A stretch of DNA of 64,000 nt from Desulfotignum sp. Its GTDB lineage: Bacteria > Desulfobacterota > Desulfobacteria > Desulfobacterales > Desulfobacteraceae. This document shows, one piece after another, positions 33,960 through 43,900 of the stretch. The first letter of the stretch is position 1. Every line of letters starts with the position of its first letter. The notes below the pieces were generated by a model. It did no database searches, had not been told where the DNA came from, and worked only from the letters and a program-made list of their open reading frames with translations. The stretch is taken from NCBI GenBank assembly GCA_011390335.1, contig JAABSO010000001.1, forward strand, positions 1-64,000, given 5' to 3'. The translations under genes and the position numbers were made by a program.

Positions 33960-35969
33960 TTGAATCAGTTTTATAAAAACATTTCCCTGTGGCTGGTGAT
34001 CGTCCTGATGATGGTCATGCTCTATAACATTTTCAACCAGCAGCAGGCAGGACAGACAGATATCGGATACTCGGAATTTTTGTCCCTGGTGGAAAAAGAC
34101 CGGGTACAGGATGTGGTGATCCAGGGTCAGGAGCTGTATTTTACCGACATCAACGGTACCAGGTATAAAAGTTTTGCCCCCAATGACGCGGAGCTGATCC
34201 CGCTTCTGCGGGCCAATGGGGTTGCCATCAAAGCCAAACCACCGGCGGAATCCTCCTGGCTCATGTCCATTGTGGTGTCCTGGCTGCCCATGATCGTGCT
34301 CATCGGGGTATGGATTTTTTTCATGCGCCAGATGCAGGGAGGGGCCGGGGGAGGCAAAGCCATGTCCTTCGGAAAAAGCCGGGCCAGGCTGATGGATGAT
34401 AAAAAGGAAAAAGTCACCTTTGACAATGTGCAGGGCATCAATGAAGCCAAGGAAGAACTCACCGAGGTGGTGGATTTTCTGAAAAATCCCGACAAATACA
34501 CCCGCCTGGGGGGCCGTATTCCCAAAGGGGTGCTCCTGGTGGGCAACCCCGGTACCGGCAAGACCCTGCTGTCCCGGGCTGTGGCCGGTGAAGCAGGGGT
34601 GCCGTTTTTCACCATTTCCGGTTCCGATTTTGTGGAGATGTTTGTGGGTGTGGGTGCGTCCAGGGTCAGGGATCTGTTTGCCCAGGGCAAAAAAAATGCC
34701 CCCTGTATTATATTTATCGATGAAATCGACGCTGTGGGCCGCCAGAGGGGTGCTGGCCTGGGCGGGGGACATGATGAACGGGAGCAGACCCTGAACCAGC
34801 TGCTGGTGGAAATGGACGGGTTTGAAGCCAATGAAGGGGTCATTCTCATGGCTGCTACCAACCGGGCCGATGTGCTGGACCCTGCCCTGCTCAGACCGGG
34901 CCGGTTCGACCGCCAGGTGGTGGTGGACATGCCGGATATCAGAGGCCGTGAAGGTATCCTGCGGGTACACATGAAAAAAACCCCTCTGGACAGTGATGTG
35001 GACCCGGTTATCCTGGCCAAAGGAACCCCTGGTTTTTCCGGTGCAGACCTGGAAAACCTGGTCAATGAAGCAGCATTACTGGCTGCAAAACGGGACCATG
35101 AAAAACTGTTTATGAAGGATTTTGAAGATGCCAAGGACAAGGTGTACATGGGGCTTGAAAGAAAATCCAAGGTGATCAAGGAAGACGAGAAAAAAACAAC
35201 CGCCTACCACGAAGGGGGGCATGCTTTGGTGGCCCGCTTTCTTCCCAACACCGATGCCATCAACAAAATCACCATCATCCCCCGGGGCAGGGCAGCAGGT
35301 GTTACCTGGTTTCTGCCTGAAGAAGGGGATTTCAAATACAAGGATCAGCTGGAAAACGAACTGGCCATTGCCTTTGGCGGCCGGGTGGCTGAAGAAATCA
35401 TCTTCAACCGCGTCAGCACCGGGGCTGCCAACGATATAAAACAGGCCACCAAGCTGGCCAACCGGATGATCCGAAGCTTCGGCATGAGCGACAACCTGGC
35501 CCCTCTTTCCTATGAAGACCATGATGAAAATATTTTCATCGGCAGGGAAATGACCCAGGCCAAAGGCTATTCCGAGGCAACTGCCCAGCAGATCGATGCA
35601 GAGGTTGCCAAGCTTGTTGACCGGGCCTATAAAAAAGCCAAAAAAATTCTGGATGAAAATATCGATATCCTCCATAAACTCACCGAGCTGCTCATTGAAA
35701 AAGAAACCGTCCTGGGACCGGAACTGGATGATCTTATTGCTGAACTGCGGCCTGAGTATGATTTTTACGGCCGCAAAAACGTCCGCACCACCCCGGATAC
35801 GGTGGGGGCTCCAGATTCCCGGAAAAAAACAGATCCTGAAAAGGATGGTGTTCCCCGTGCTGTAGAGCCGGAAGCTGACCAGGAAGCGCCTGCCGAAGAT
35901 ACAACCGAAGATGGGCCAGATGATTCACCCAATGACGACACACCGGAAAAAAAGTCCGACAGGGAATAG
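33960..35969 (+). CDS. ftsH: ATP-dependent zinc metalloprotease FtsH (TTG start)
   Basis: This 669-aa inner-membrane AAA protease degrades misfolded membrane proteins and regulatory proteins. Membrane helices lie at residues 7-24 and about 102-122, flanking the periplasmic domain. The AAA module has Walker A GNPGTGKT (195-202), Walker [11 protein letters not shown] (251-260), the pore motif around [14 protein letters not shown], and the arginine-finger region RPGRFDRQV. The zinc site HEGGH is at 417-421. The C-terminal 45 residues are strongly acidic and low in complexity. The start codon is TTG at 33960, chosen because AGAGAGG lies eight bases upstream and the N-terminus [14 protein letters not shown] matches relatives. 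A weak promoter TTGTAT, 16 bases, TATATA precedes it. folP follows after 4 bp. Confidence 0.97.
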   Translation: MNQFYKNISLWLVIVLMMVMLYNIFNQQQAGQTDIGYSEFLSLVEKDRVQDVVIQGQELYFTDINGTRYKSFAPNDAELIPLLRANGVAIKAKPPAESSWLMSIVVSWLPMIVLIGVWIFFMRQMQGGAGGGKAMSFGKSRARLMDDKKEKVTFDNVQGINEAKEELTEVVDFLKNPDKYTRLGGRIPKGVLLVGNPGTGKTLLSRAVAGEAGVPFFTISGSDFVEMFVGVGASRVRDLFAQGKKNAPCIIFIDEIDAVGRQRGAGLGGGHDEREQTLNQLLVEMDGFEANEGVILMAATNRADVLDPALLRPGRFDRQVVVDMPDIRGREGILRVHMKKTPLDSDVDPVILAKGTPGFSGADLENLVNEAALLAAKRDHEKLFMKDFEDAKDKVYMGLERKSKVIKEDEKKTTAYHEGGHALVARFLPNTDAINKITIIPRGRAAGVTWFLPEEGDFKYKDQLENELAIAFGGRVAEEIIFNRVSTGAANDIKQATKLANRMIRSFGMSDNLAPLSYEDHDENIFIGREMTQAKGYSEATAQQIDAEVAKLVDRAYKKAKKILDENIDILHKLTELLIEKETVLGPELDDLIAELRPEYDFYGRKNVRTTPDTVGAPDSRKKTDPEKDGVPRAVEPEADQEAPAEDTTEDGPDDSPNDDTPEKKSDRE

Positions 35970-35973
35970 AAAG

Positions 35974-36840
35974 ATGGGAAATTTTCACCTGGAATTCGGC
36001 AGGTATCACCTGGATCTGGGCAGCCGGGCCTGTATCATGGGGGTGTTGAATGTGACACCGGATTCCTTTTCCGACGGGGGCAGGTTTGGCACCTATGAGA
36101 CCGCCGTGGCCCAGGGTATCCGCCTGGCGGAACAGGGGGCACATATCCTGGATATCGGCGGAGAGTCCACCAGGCCGTTTTCAAAGCCTGTCTCGGAACA
36201 GGAGGAGATGGACCGGGTCATTCCGGTTATCCAGACCCTGGCCGAAAAAATTGCCATCCCCATTTCCATTGATACATTGAAATCCGGTGTGGCAAAAGCG
36301 GCCCTGGATGCCGGGGCTGCCATGATCAATGATATTTCCGCCTTTGAACAGGACCCGGCCATGGCAGATCTGGCAGCCGAATACCAGGTGCCGGTGGTGC
36401 TCATGCACATGAAAGGGACCCCTGAAACCATGCAGGTGAACCCGGATTATGATGATCTCATGCTGGAGATCACCGGCTACCTTGCTGCCAGGGCCGCATT
36501 TGCAATTTCAAAAGGCATACCAAAACAGCACATCATCCTGGATCCCGGCATTGGTTTCGGCAAGACCATCCACCACAACCTGGTGCTGATCAATTGCCTG
36601 GAACAAATGCAGGCCCTGGGATTTCCCATTTTAATGGGACCGTCCAGAAAATCCTTTATTCAGCATACCCTGAATAAGAGCACACCCGGAAAGAACAAAA
36701 AAGACCCGGAAAAAATTGAAACCGGCACCCTGGCTGCAGTGGGTGCCTGCCTGTCCAGAGGTGCCCATATTGTCAGAGTCCATGATGTTGACCGTGCGGT
36801 TACCTTTTGCCGGGTCTTTGATGCCATAAGGAATGCCTGA
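35974..36840 (+). CDS. folP: Dihydropteroate synthase
   Basis: This 288-aa folate-pathway enzyme joins p-aminobenzoate to 6-hydroxymethyl-dihydropterin pyrophosphate. Conserved blocks are all present: MGVLNVTPDSFSDGG, ILDIGGESTRPF, PISIDTLKSGVAKAALDAGAAMINDIS, VVLMHMKGTPETMQ, IILDPGIGFGKTIHHNL, PILMGPSRKSF and HIVRVHDV. These give the pterin-binding and pABA loops intact. The start at 35974 is the ATG just after the ftsH stop and fits the family; an earlier ATG at 35911 lies inside ftsH. The last 8 bp overlap the ybbR gene. The ftsH-folP pair is common in this lineage. Confidence 0.96.
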   Translation: MGNFHLEFGRYHLDLGSRACIMGVLNVTPDSFSDGGRFGTYETAVAQGIRLAEQGAHILDIGGESTRPFSKPVSEQEEMDRVIPVIQTLAEKIAIPISIDTLKSGVAKAALDAGAAMINDISAFEQDPAMADLAAEYQVPVVLMHMKGTPETMQVNPDYDDLMLEITGYLAARAAFAISKGIPKQHIILDPGIGFGKTIHHNLVLINCLEQMQALGFPILMGPSRKSFIQHTLNKSTPGKNKKDPEKIETGTLAAVGACLSRGAHIVRVHDVDRAVTFCRVFDAIRNA

Positions 36841-37768
36841 CCTGCAAAACCATATATTCGGCTGTGCCGTTTTTCTGCTCCTGTTTTTTGTTGTTTCCGG
36901 ATGCACCACAGAACCGGTGGAAACAAACCTGCTGCTGCCTGTGGAATTTTCAAATGTGCCTGACGGCATGGTCCTCACCCAGTTCCGCACCGATAAAATT
37001 GAAATCCGCATCTCAGCAGATCCCGGAGCGATCGAAAAAATCAATGAAAAACATATCCAGTATCCGGCTGACCTGTATACCGATCTGGATATCGATCCGG
37101 CCGGTGCTTCCGATTCCATAGGACCGGGGCACTATGTGCTGCCGGTGGACAAAAAACGGATACCTGTGGATCCGGGCATCACCATCCTGGAGATCACCCC
37201 TTCATTTCTGAGCGTACACCTGGAAAGAATAATCACCCGCACCTTTAAAATCACGGTTCCCTACACAAACGCGCCTGCCCAGGGATATATTGTTCTGGAA
37301 CCTTCTGCAGAACCGGCCTCTGTGACTCTGTCCGGTGCCCGGTCTCAGATTGAGGCCATCCAGGTGCTCAAAACCAAGCCTGTTGATCTGACCGGTGCCC
37401 AGGAGACCTTTAAAAAGGAGGTGCCCCTGGATCTGGAAAACCCCCATCAGTATTCAGCCTCTGATCCCATCATCGTTGTAACCGTGCAGATCCGGGAGGA
37501 GCAGGTGAAAAAAACCATTGAAAATCTTCCGGTACAGATCCGAAACTGCCCATTCACAGCTGTCATTGAACCGCCTGTTGTAACCATCGTGGTCAAGGGG
37601 CCTTTTGCAGCCATGGGAAACAAGACTATACTGGACGAGATATTTGCCTTTATTGACCTGGAAGGATTATCGCCGGGGGTTTATGCCCGGAACGCCCGAA
37701 TAAACATACCTGTGGGCCTGGTCATGACCCAGGCGGATCCCCGGGTTTTTACCGTTACAATTGAATAA
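36833..37768 (+). CDS. YbbR-domain (CdaR-like) lipoprotein
   Basis: This 311-aa protein has a lipoprotein signal (LLLFFVVSGC, Cys 24) and repeated YbbR domains, seen as similar beta-rich units such as ITILEITPSFLSVHLERIITRTFKITVPYTNAPAQGYIVL and later VTVQIREEQVKKTIENLPVQIRNC, TVTIE. In Firmicutes, CdaR regulates the diadenylate cyclase CdaA encoded next to it. Here folP directly overlaps this gene by 8 bp and no cdaA lies between them. In relatives the protein is usually anchored by a membrane helix; the Cys in a lipobox suggests lipid anchoring instead. The role without CdaA is unclear. coaX follows after 12 bp. Confidence 0.8.
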   Translation: MPDLQNHIFGCAVFLLLFFVVSGCTTEPVETNLLLPVEFSNVPDGMVLTQFRTDKIEIRISADPGAIEKINEKHIQYPADLYTDLDIDPAGASDSIGPGHYVLPVDKKRIPVDPGITILEITPSFLSVHLERIITRTFKITVPYTNAPAQGYIVLEPSAEPASVTLSGARSQIEAIQVLKTKPVDLTGAQETFKKEVPLDLENPHQYSASDPIIVVTVQIREEQVKKTIENLPVQIRNCPFTAVIEPPVVTIVVKGPFAAMGNKTILDEIFAFIDLEGLSPGVYARNARINIPVGLVMTQADPRVFTVTIE

Positions 37769-37780
37769 GGAGTCTTCTTC

Positions 37781-38563
37781 ATGCTTCTGGTAATTGATGT
37801 GGGCAACACCAACACCGTAATCGGCGTGTATGACCAGGACATTCTGAAACACAGCTGGCGCATCCGCACGGTCCGGGATAACACAGCAGATGAGTTCAAT
37901 GTGCTGGCAAAGGCCCTGTTTTCCGACAAAGGCATTCCTTTGACAGCCATAACCCAGGTGATTATTTCATCGGTTGTCCCCTCTTCTGTGGGAATTCTCA
38001 ACGGATTCAGCGAAAAATACCTGCACCTGACCCCGGAATGGATCCAGGCTGCATCCGTAAAAACTTTGATGCCCATCCTTTACAGCAATCCAAATGAGGT
38101 GGGGGCAGACCGCATCGTCAATGCGGTTGCTGCCTATGATAAATACCGAACCGGTTTGATTATCATTGATTTTGGTACAGCCACAACTTTTGATGTAATT
38201 TCGCCGGCAGGGGAATACCTGGGGGGTGCCATTGCCCCGGGGGTGATGATCTCTTCAGAAGCCCTGTTTCAAAAAGCGTCCCGGCTGCCCAGAGTCGAGA
38301 TATTTGCCCCGCCAAAAAAAGTGATCGGCACAGACACCATTGAAAGCATGCAGTCCGGGATCATCCACGGCAATGCCGCCATGGTGGACGGCATGGTGGA
38401 ACGTATGAGCAAAGAACTGGACCAGGCACCAAAAATCATTGCCACCGGCGGTCTTGCCCCGCTCATTGCCGGCCTTTCCAGCACCATTGAAGCAGTTGAC
38501 CAGTCCCTGACCCTGGACGGGCTGCGCATCATAGCCGGGGAACTCAGGAACCGGCGGGGATAA
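37781..38563 (+). CDS. coaX: Type III pantothenate kinase
   Basis: This 260-aa kinase phosphorylates pantothenate in the first step of coenzyme A synthesis. The ASKHA phosphate-binding motif DVGNTNTVIGVY at the N-terminus, then SSVVPS, the catalytic region NEVGADRIVNAVAAY and IIDFGTATTFDVISPAGEYLGGAIAPG are diagnostic. Type III enzymes are not feedback-inhibited by CoA and need a monovalent cation. AAGGAG lies ten bases before the ATG. It is the last gene of the forward run that includes ftsH, folP and ybbR. Its 3' end overlaps the convergent pbpC gene by 20 bp. Confidence 0.95.
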   Translation: MLLVIDVGNTNTVIGVYDQDILKHSWRIRTVRDNTADEFNVLAKALFSDKGIPLTAITQVIISSVVPSSVGILNGFSEKYLHLTPEWIQAASVKTLMPILYSNPNEVGADRIVNAVAAYDKYRTGLIIIDFGTATTFDVISPAGEYLGGAIAPGVMISSEALFQKASRLPRVEIFAPPKKVIGTDTIESMQSGIIHGNAAMVDGMVERMSKELDQAPKIIATGGLAPLIAGLSSTIEAVDQSLTLDGLRIIAGELRNRRG

Positions 38564-40907
38564 CCGTAAAAGAGATTTTGTCATAATGCCCTGCACCATC
38601 CATGACAGCCAGGTCATAGCTGCCTGGCTCCGGCAGGGGAAAGCCACTGGTGTTCTGTGTTTTAAGGGGAATCCGGTTCAAAAACCATACCAGTGCGCCC
38701 TGTCCGCCCATGGCCTGCAGCGGAATACGGGGAAGGTCGGATTTCCCGGGCGGCCGGGTCAGTATACTGTTGTCGCTGATGGAAATAATCTGTACCCGGT
38801 TTCCGGACAAAGGAGCCAGATCCGGACAGGCATCTGACGCTTCCGGAATCACCTGATTGCGCCGCCAGTGCCGGGGCAGCCATGGTTCTGCGCCCACCGG
38901 CCACAGATCTTTGGTTGTTTTCGAAACCCCGCCGCAGAAAAGACCGGCCCGCCTGCCCTGGTCATCAACCCAGAAAGTGAGGCGCAATGGGCCCTGGTCC
39001 GGTTCCGTCAGGGTGGGGGGAATCCAGTTGTTCAGGATCCAGGCATCATGGCGCACCGCGCAGGGTCCGGGTGTCTGGTCAGGGGCAAGCCCCATGGGCC
39101 AGCAGATGGTCTGTCTGGTAACGTTTGCAGGCCGGGATTCCCGGACAGATGATCCGGGAAGGCTTTCCAGCACCCGGACCAGCAGGGGCAGGGCAGTGGC
39201 TGCCCCGAACTGGCCGGGGGACGGGGTACCGTCAGGCCGGCCGATCCACACCCCCACCGTATGGCTGCCCATGATTCCCAGGGCCCAGGCATCCCGGAAC
39301 CCGTAACTGGTGCCGGTTTTCCAGGCAAAGTCCTTCCGGCCGGCCAGGCGGCTGACCCCTTCTGCGCCGGGCAATGGCCGGGACAACAGCTGCTTTATGA
39401 TATAGGCAGCCCCCGGTCCCATGAGAAACCGTTCCTGTACCGGTGCATCCTTTGTCAACCTGGGACGGCCGGAGATCCCCCGGCGGCTGAGGGCTGTATA
39501 GAGGGTCACCAGGGATTCCAGGTTCGTACCCACCCCCCCCAGGATCATACTCAGGTTTGGGGAACCGGATATGGACAGGTGTGCTCCGGCGTTTTTAAGC
39601 CGGTCATAAAATGTCCGGGAACCGAAAGCCGCCAGCACCTGCACTGCCGGCACATTCAAGGACAGGTCCAGGGCCTTTGCCACACTCACAGGCCCCAGAA
39701 ATCCCCCGGTAAAATTGTCCGGCTGATAGGCCTGTCCGTACCGGGGAATATCCAGGAGCAGAGAATGGGAGTGAATCAGGCCCTTATCCATGGCCATACC
39801 GTATACAAAGGGTTTCAGGGTGGAGCCCGGAGACCTCAGGGCGGTCACCATATCCACGTGCCCTGCACCCAGGGGGTTTAAAAAATCTGCTGACCCGGCA
39901 TAGGCCTTGACTGCCAGTGTATCATGGTCCACCACCAGCACAGCACCGGACTGAAGTGCAGTGAATGATGACACATGGGATTTCACCAGGGATGCCACAT
40001 GCACCTGGAGGTCATAATCCAGGCATGTGTGAATCACGGAACGGTCCGGGTATTCCCGGATCAGTCGCCGGGCAGCAAGGGGAGCCGCCATGGGGGCCTG
40101 GAAACGGAAGGCGGCCACCGGCTCCTGCCGGGCTGCCAGCACCTGGTCTTCTGTCCATATCTTGAAGGCGGCCATGCGGTCCAGCACCTTGTCCCTGGCC
40201 TGCCTGGCCCGACTGTTGTGGCGGTCGGGCCGCAAAAAACCCGGGGCCTGGGGAAGCACTGCCAGCAGGGCTGCCTCGGCATGGGTCAGGTCCAGGGGAT
40301 CTCTGCCCAGCCAGGTCCGGGAGGCGGCCCATACCCCTTCTATGTTGGCGCCGAACGGGGCATGGGTCAGGTAGAGTCCCAGGATCTGCTTTTTTGAAAA
40401 CCGCATCTCCAGCTGCAAAGCCCGGAACAGCTGCCGGAACTTGGCTGTCCAGAGCCCGTCTTCCGGGGAGGAAAACAATATCCTGGCTACCTGCATGGTC
40501 AGGGTGGAGCCCCCGGACACAATGGCACCGGCGGCCAGGTTCTGGAAACAAGCCCGGATCATGGCAAGGGGATTCACCCCGGGGTGGTGGTAAAACCAGC
40601 GGTCCTCATAGGTGAGCAGGGCCTCCAGGTACAGAGGTGACACCTGGTCCGGGGTAATCGGGTACCGCCAGATCCCGGACGGATCGGCAAAGGCCCGCAG
40701 GGGCGTGCCGTCGGAAGCGGTTACCACTGTGGCCATGGGCCGGTGATCCAGGCGGAGGGGAAATACTTTATCCAGACCCAGCACCAGAAGAACCGGCAGG
40801 AAAAGCAGCAGAATAACACCAGCCAGACTGAACAGCAGGATGCGCGCACCAGGGGCCGGTCCCTGTATTTTAAAGAAGGCCACTCCCTGTTTTTCAGCAT
40901 GTGCCAT
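38544..40907 (-). CDS. pbpC: Penicillin-binding protein 1C
   Basis: This 787-aa bifunctional peptidoglycan synthase is anchored by one N-terminal helix (about residues 22-45). The GT51 transglycosylase has its catalytic Glu in LLTYEDRWFYHHPG (E101) and GGSTLTMQVAR. The transpeptidase has SxxK at 362-365 (STLKP), SLN at 416-418 and KTGTS at 530-534, so the active site is complete. The C-terminal part (about 690-787) is the PBP1C-specific beta domain. PBP1C-type genes usually pair with alpha-2-macroglobulin genes, and here the A2M gene ends 5 bp before this one starts. The pair is thought to repair envelope breaches and trap proteases. The 3' end overlaps coaX. Confidence 0.94.
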   Translation of the reverse strand: MAHAEKQGVAFFKIQGPAPGARILLFSLAGVILLLFLPVLLVLGLDKVFPLRLDHRPMATVVTASDGTPLRAFADPSGIWRYPITPDQVSPLYLEALLTYEDRWFYHHPGVNPLAMIRACFQNLAAGAIVSGGSTLTMQVARILFSSPEDGLWTAKFRQLFRALQLEMRFSKKQILGLYLTHAPFGANIEGVWAASRTWLGRDPLDLTHAEAALLAVLPQAPGFLRPDRHNSRARQARDKVLDRMAAFKIWTEDQVLAARQEPVAAFRFQAPMAAPLAARRLIREYPDRSVIHTCLDYDLQVHVASLVKSHVSSFTALQSGAVLVVDHDTLAVKAYAGSADFLNPLGAGHVDMVTALRSPGSTLKPFVYGMAMDKGLIHSHSLLLDIPRYGQAYQPDNFTGGFLGPVSVAKALDLSLNVPAVQVLAAFGSRTFYDRLKNAGAHLSISGSPNLSMILGGVGTNLESLVTLYTALSRRGISGRPRLTKDAPVQERFLMGPGAAYIIKQLLSRPLPGAEGVSRLAGRKDFAWKTGTSYGFRDAWALGIMGSHTVGVWIGRPDGTPSPGQFGAATALPLLVRVLESLPGSSVRESRPANVTRQTICWPMGLAPDQTPGPCAVRHDAWILNNWIPPTLTEPDQGPLRLTFWVDDQGRRAGLFCGGVSKTTKDLWPVGAEPWLPRHWRRNQVIPEASDACPDLAPLSGNRVQIISISDNSILTRPPGKSDLPRIPLQAMGGQGALVWFLNRIPLKTQNTSGFPLPEPGSYDLAVMDGAGHYDKISFTVIPAGS

Positions 40908-40912
40908 CAGGT

Positions 40913-43900
40913 TTAAAAATCCGGTATTGCCAGTATGCCGCCGCCGGAGCCGACAGCTCTGATCCAGGGTTTGTACATATCCTCCACCAGGGGCGGGGGC
41001 ACCTGAAACCGGCCCGGATTCACCAGGCGGACCCCGTAAAACCGCCGGTATTCCTGTTTGGCCCGAAGATCCAGGGCAGCTGCAAACCGGTCATCTCTGT
41101 ATTCGGTGTGGCGGGTGCCATGGGCTTTGTGCCAGTCTGCCACAGACTTTTCATCCACCATGATGTCGTCAATAACAAAGCTGCCTGACAGATGGGGATC
41201 TTCCAGTTCCATGCCTGCCGGCAGCAGATCCACCACCAGGCAGTGGGGCATATCCTGGTCTGTTTTCACTGCCAGTTCCACCAGGAGCCTGTCCCCCATG
41301 GCAGCCTTTTCAAGGGAAACAGGATGGCCGTTCATATCCAGATACCGCCGGGTTATCGACGCTCCCCGGGATTCCGGACCAGGGGCCTGGTCAGGATATC
41401 CGGACATAACCGCATGTACAAACAGATCTGTCTGTCCGGTATTGGTGATTTCCACTCCCTGGCCGGCCCGATCCCCTGACCAGGCCACCTCTTTCTGGCT
41501 GGTGTGGTCCAGATCCCTGGGGATGCCGTTATTCAGAACCCTGGCCTGCCACCTTTTCTGGGGGGTTTTCAGCCGGGCAACCCCTGCCATGACCAGGGCA
41601 TTGCGCTCCTGGGTGCTGAACCATTTCTGACCGGAAACAAGGGGTTCCAATGCCGCCAGGAACCCATCCCGATTTTGGTAGTCCGGGGCATGCACGGAAA
41701 CCAGGTAAAAGCCCGCAGCCAGGTCCCGGAGATCAGATCCGAAATCCCCCAGGGATCCTTTTTCCGGCCGCCGGATCTGGAGGGCCCGGTCAAATGCATG
41801 CGCCGCCAGGAGCGTGTCGCCGGCAAGATGCAGGGCCAGGCCGGCATGGACAAAAGCCAGGCTGCCCTGGATCTGATCCTGTGCCGCCTGGAAAACCGCC
41901 CTTGCGTCCCCCAGGGTCAAAGACTGTTCCATGGCCAGTACAAAGGCGGCATAGGTCTGCACCGATGCCCTGTAAGGAACGGGAGGATAGTATCTTTCAC
42001 AGGGGATGGCCCCGGGCCGCCGGACAAAAACCAGCAACCGGTCCAGGGCCTGTTTCATGGATTGTTCCGGAACAGCAAATCCTGCCTGGCGGGCCTGGAT
42101 CAGAAAATGTACGGCATAGGCTGTCAGCCAGGCATTTTCCGGACCGCTGCTGTCCCACAGGCCGAACCCGCCGGAAGATTTCTGCTTTTCCCCCACCAGC
42201 TGGATTCCCCGGCGGATTTTATCATACACAGCATCATCTGATTCTGACCTTATCCCCAGTTCCGCCATGTCTGCGCTGCCCAGGATCACATGGGGAAACA
42301 GGCTGCTGACCGTCTGTTCCAGACAGCCGTAGGGATAGGCATCCAGGATTCTGACATGTTCTGCCACAGGAATGGGCGGGGCAGACCCCAGGCTTGCCCG
42401 CAGGTCAATGGTCTCCGTAATCAAGTTCCGGGCAGGTGCCATTACAAAGGATGCTCCCGGTGCCAGGGTTTTGTGCCATGCCGTGGTCAGGGCTGGATAG
42501 GCAGGACGGGTTTCCAGAAACCAGGACCGCTCCAGGGTGCGCTGCTCTCCGTTCACCACAAGCCCCTGGATGGCGCAGGTGATGATGGATCTGCCAGGGG
42601 CGGTTCTGGCGGCCACCGGGATGGACACCGACTGTTTCTCATCCGTTGCCAGGTGCAGTTGCAGATCCGCCGGACCCTGTATTTCCAGGGTCAGGCCTGC
42701 GGTAAGGGCCAGGGAAATGTCCTGGCTGGTGCCGGTGAGGTTATGCAGATCCAGATTCAGCCGGGCCTGGTCCCCTGCAGCCAGAAACCGGGGCATGGTC
42801 ATCTGGGTCACCAGAGGCGAGGCCAGGGTCAGTTCATGGTCCCCGGACCCGAAATCCGCAGCAGTGTGGGCCACAGCCATGAGCCGCACCTGTCCGTTGA
42901 ACTCTGGCATATCCAGGTGAAACAGGGCCATGCCGTCTGCATCTGCGGCAACGGCTGCCCGGTGTAAGGAGATGATCTGCACATCTGTGGCCGGCCGGTC
43001 CCCGCCCCGGGATAGGGTGGGGGCATCCCCGCCGAACCGCTGCCTGGCCCATGCGCCATCCCCGGTCTCGATCAGTTTCTGGTACATGTCATGGATGTCA
43101 GGGCCATACTGCCGGGGCTGGAAAAAATAGTCAAAGGGTGACGGGGTTTCATATCCGGTGAGGTTGAGAATTCCCGTATCCACGGCTGCCAGGGTGATAC
43201 GGGCATCAGAAGGAATGCTGCCGTCAGAACGGCGCACCTGCACCGGCACGGTGATGCGGCGGCCGGGTTCGGTTTTTGCCGGCATCCGGATCTCCACGGA
43301 CAACTGGCGGTGCCCGCGGTCCAGGGGAAGGTGCACCAGGCCCACGGCCCGCTTGGGGAGACTGTTGGACCGGCTTTCACCGGGCCGCACCACCACGGCC
43401 GACACATACAGATCATGGCGCTGCCAGGCCGGATCCAGATCAAAGAAAATATCCGCTCCTTCCGGTGGTATGGTAATGGGCCTGGTGAGCAGGTTGGTGT
43501 CAGACTCCACAAACAGATACCCTGATCCGCCTTCAGGAGATTTCACCGTCACCTGTACCCGGTCCTGCGATGCATAGGCTTTTTTGTCCAGGATCAGGTC
43601 CACCCGGTCCGGCCGGTTCAGGTCTCTGCCTTCAGATCCCCTGGGCTGCCACCCGGCCCATATGTCATAGGATGCGGTAAGCCCGGTGTCCGGGTCAAAA
43701 ATTTCCAGGCGGTATCCCCCCCATTTTACCGGCACATCCACAACAATGCTTTCCTGATCCGGTATATCAACTAAATACCGCTCCTCCGGATAAAACTGGC
43801 TGGAAGAACGCCATTCCCATGCCCCGTTTGTATATTCCCAGTAATATTCCCTGTGTTCCTTGATAACCGTGACTTTCAGGTTTTCAGCCCCCAGGCGCCG

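Noticed and set aside
34127..35179. 350-codon minus-strand frame inside ftsH
   Set aside because: Antisense shadow of the conserved AAA domain.
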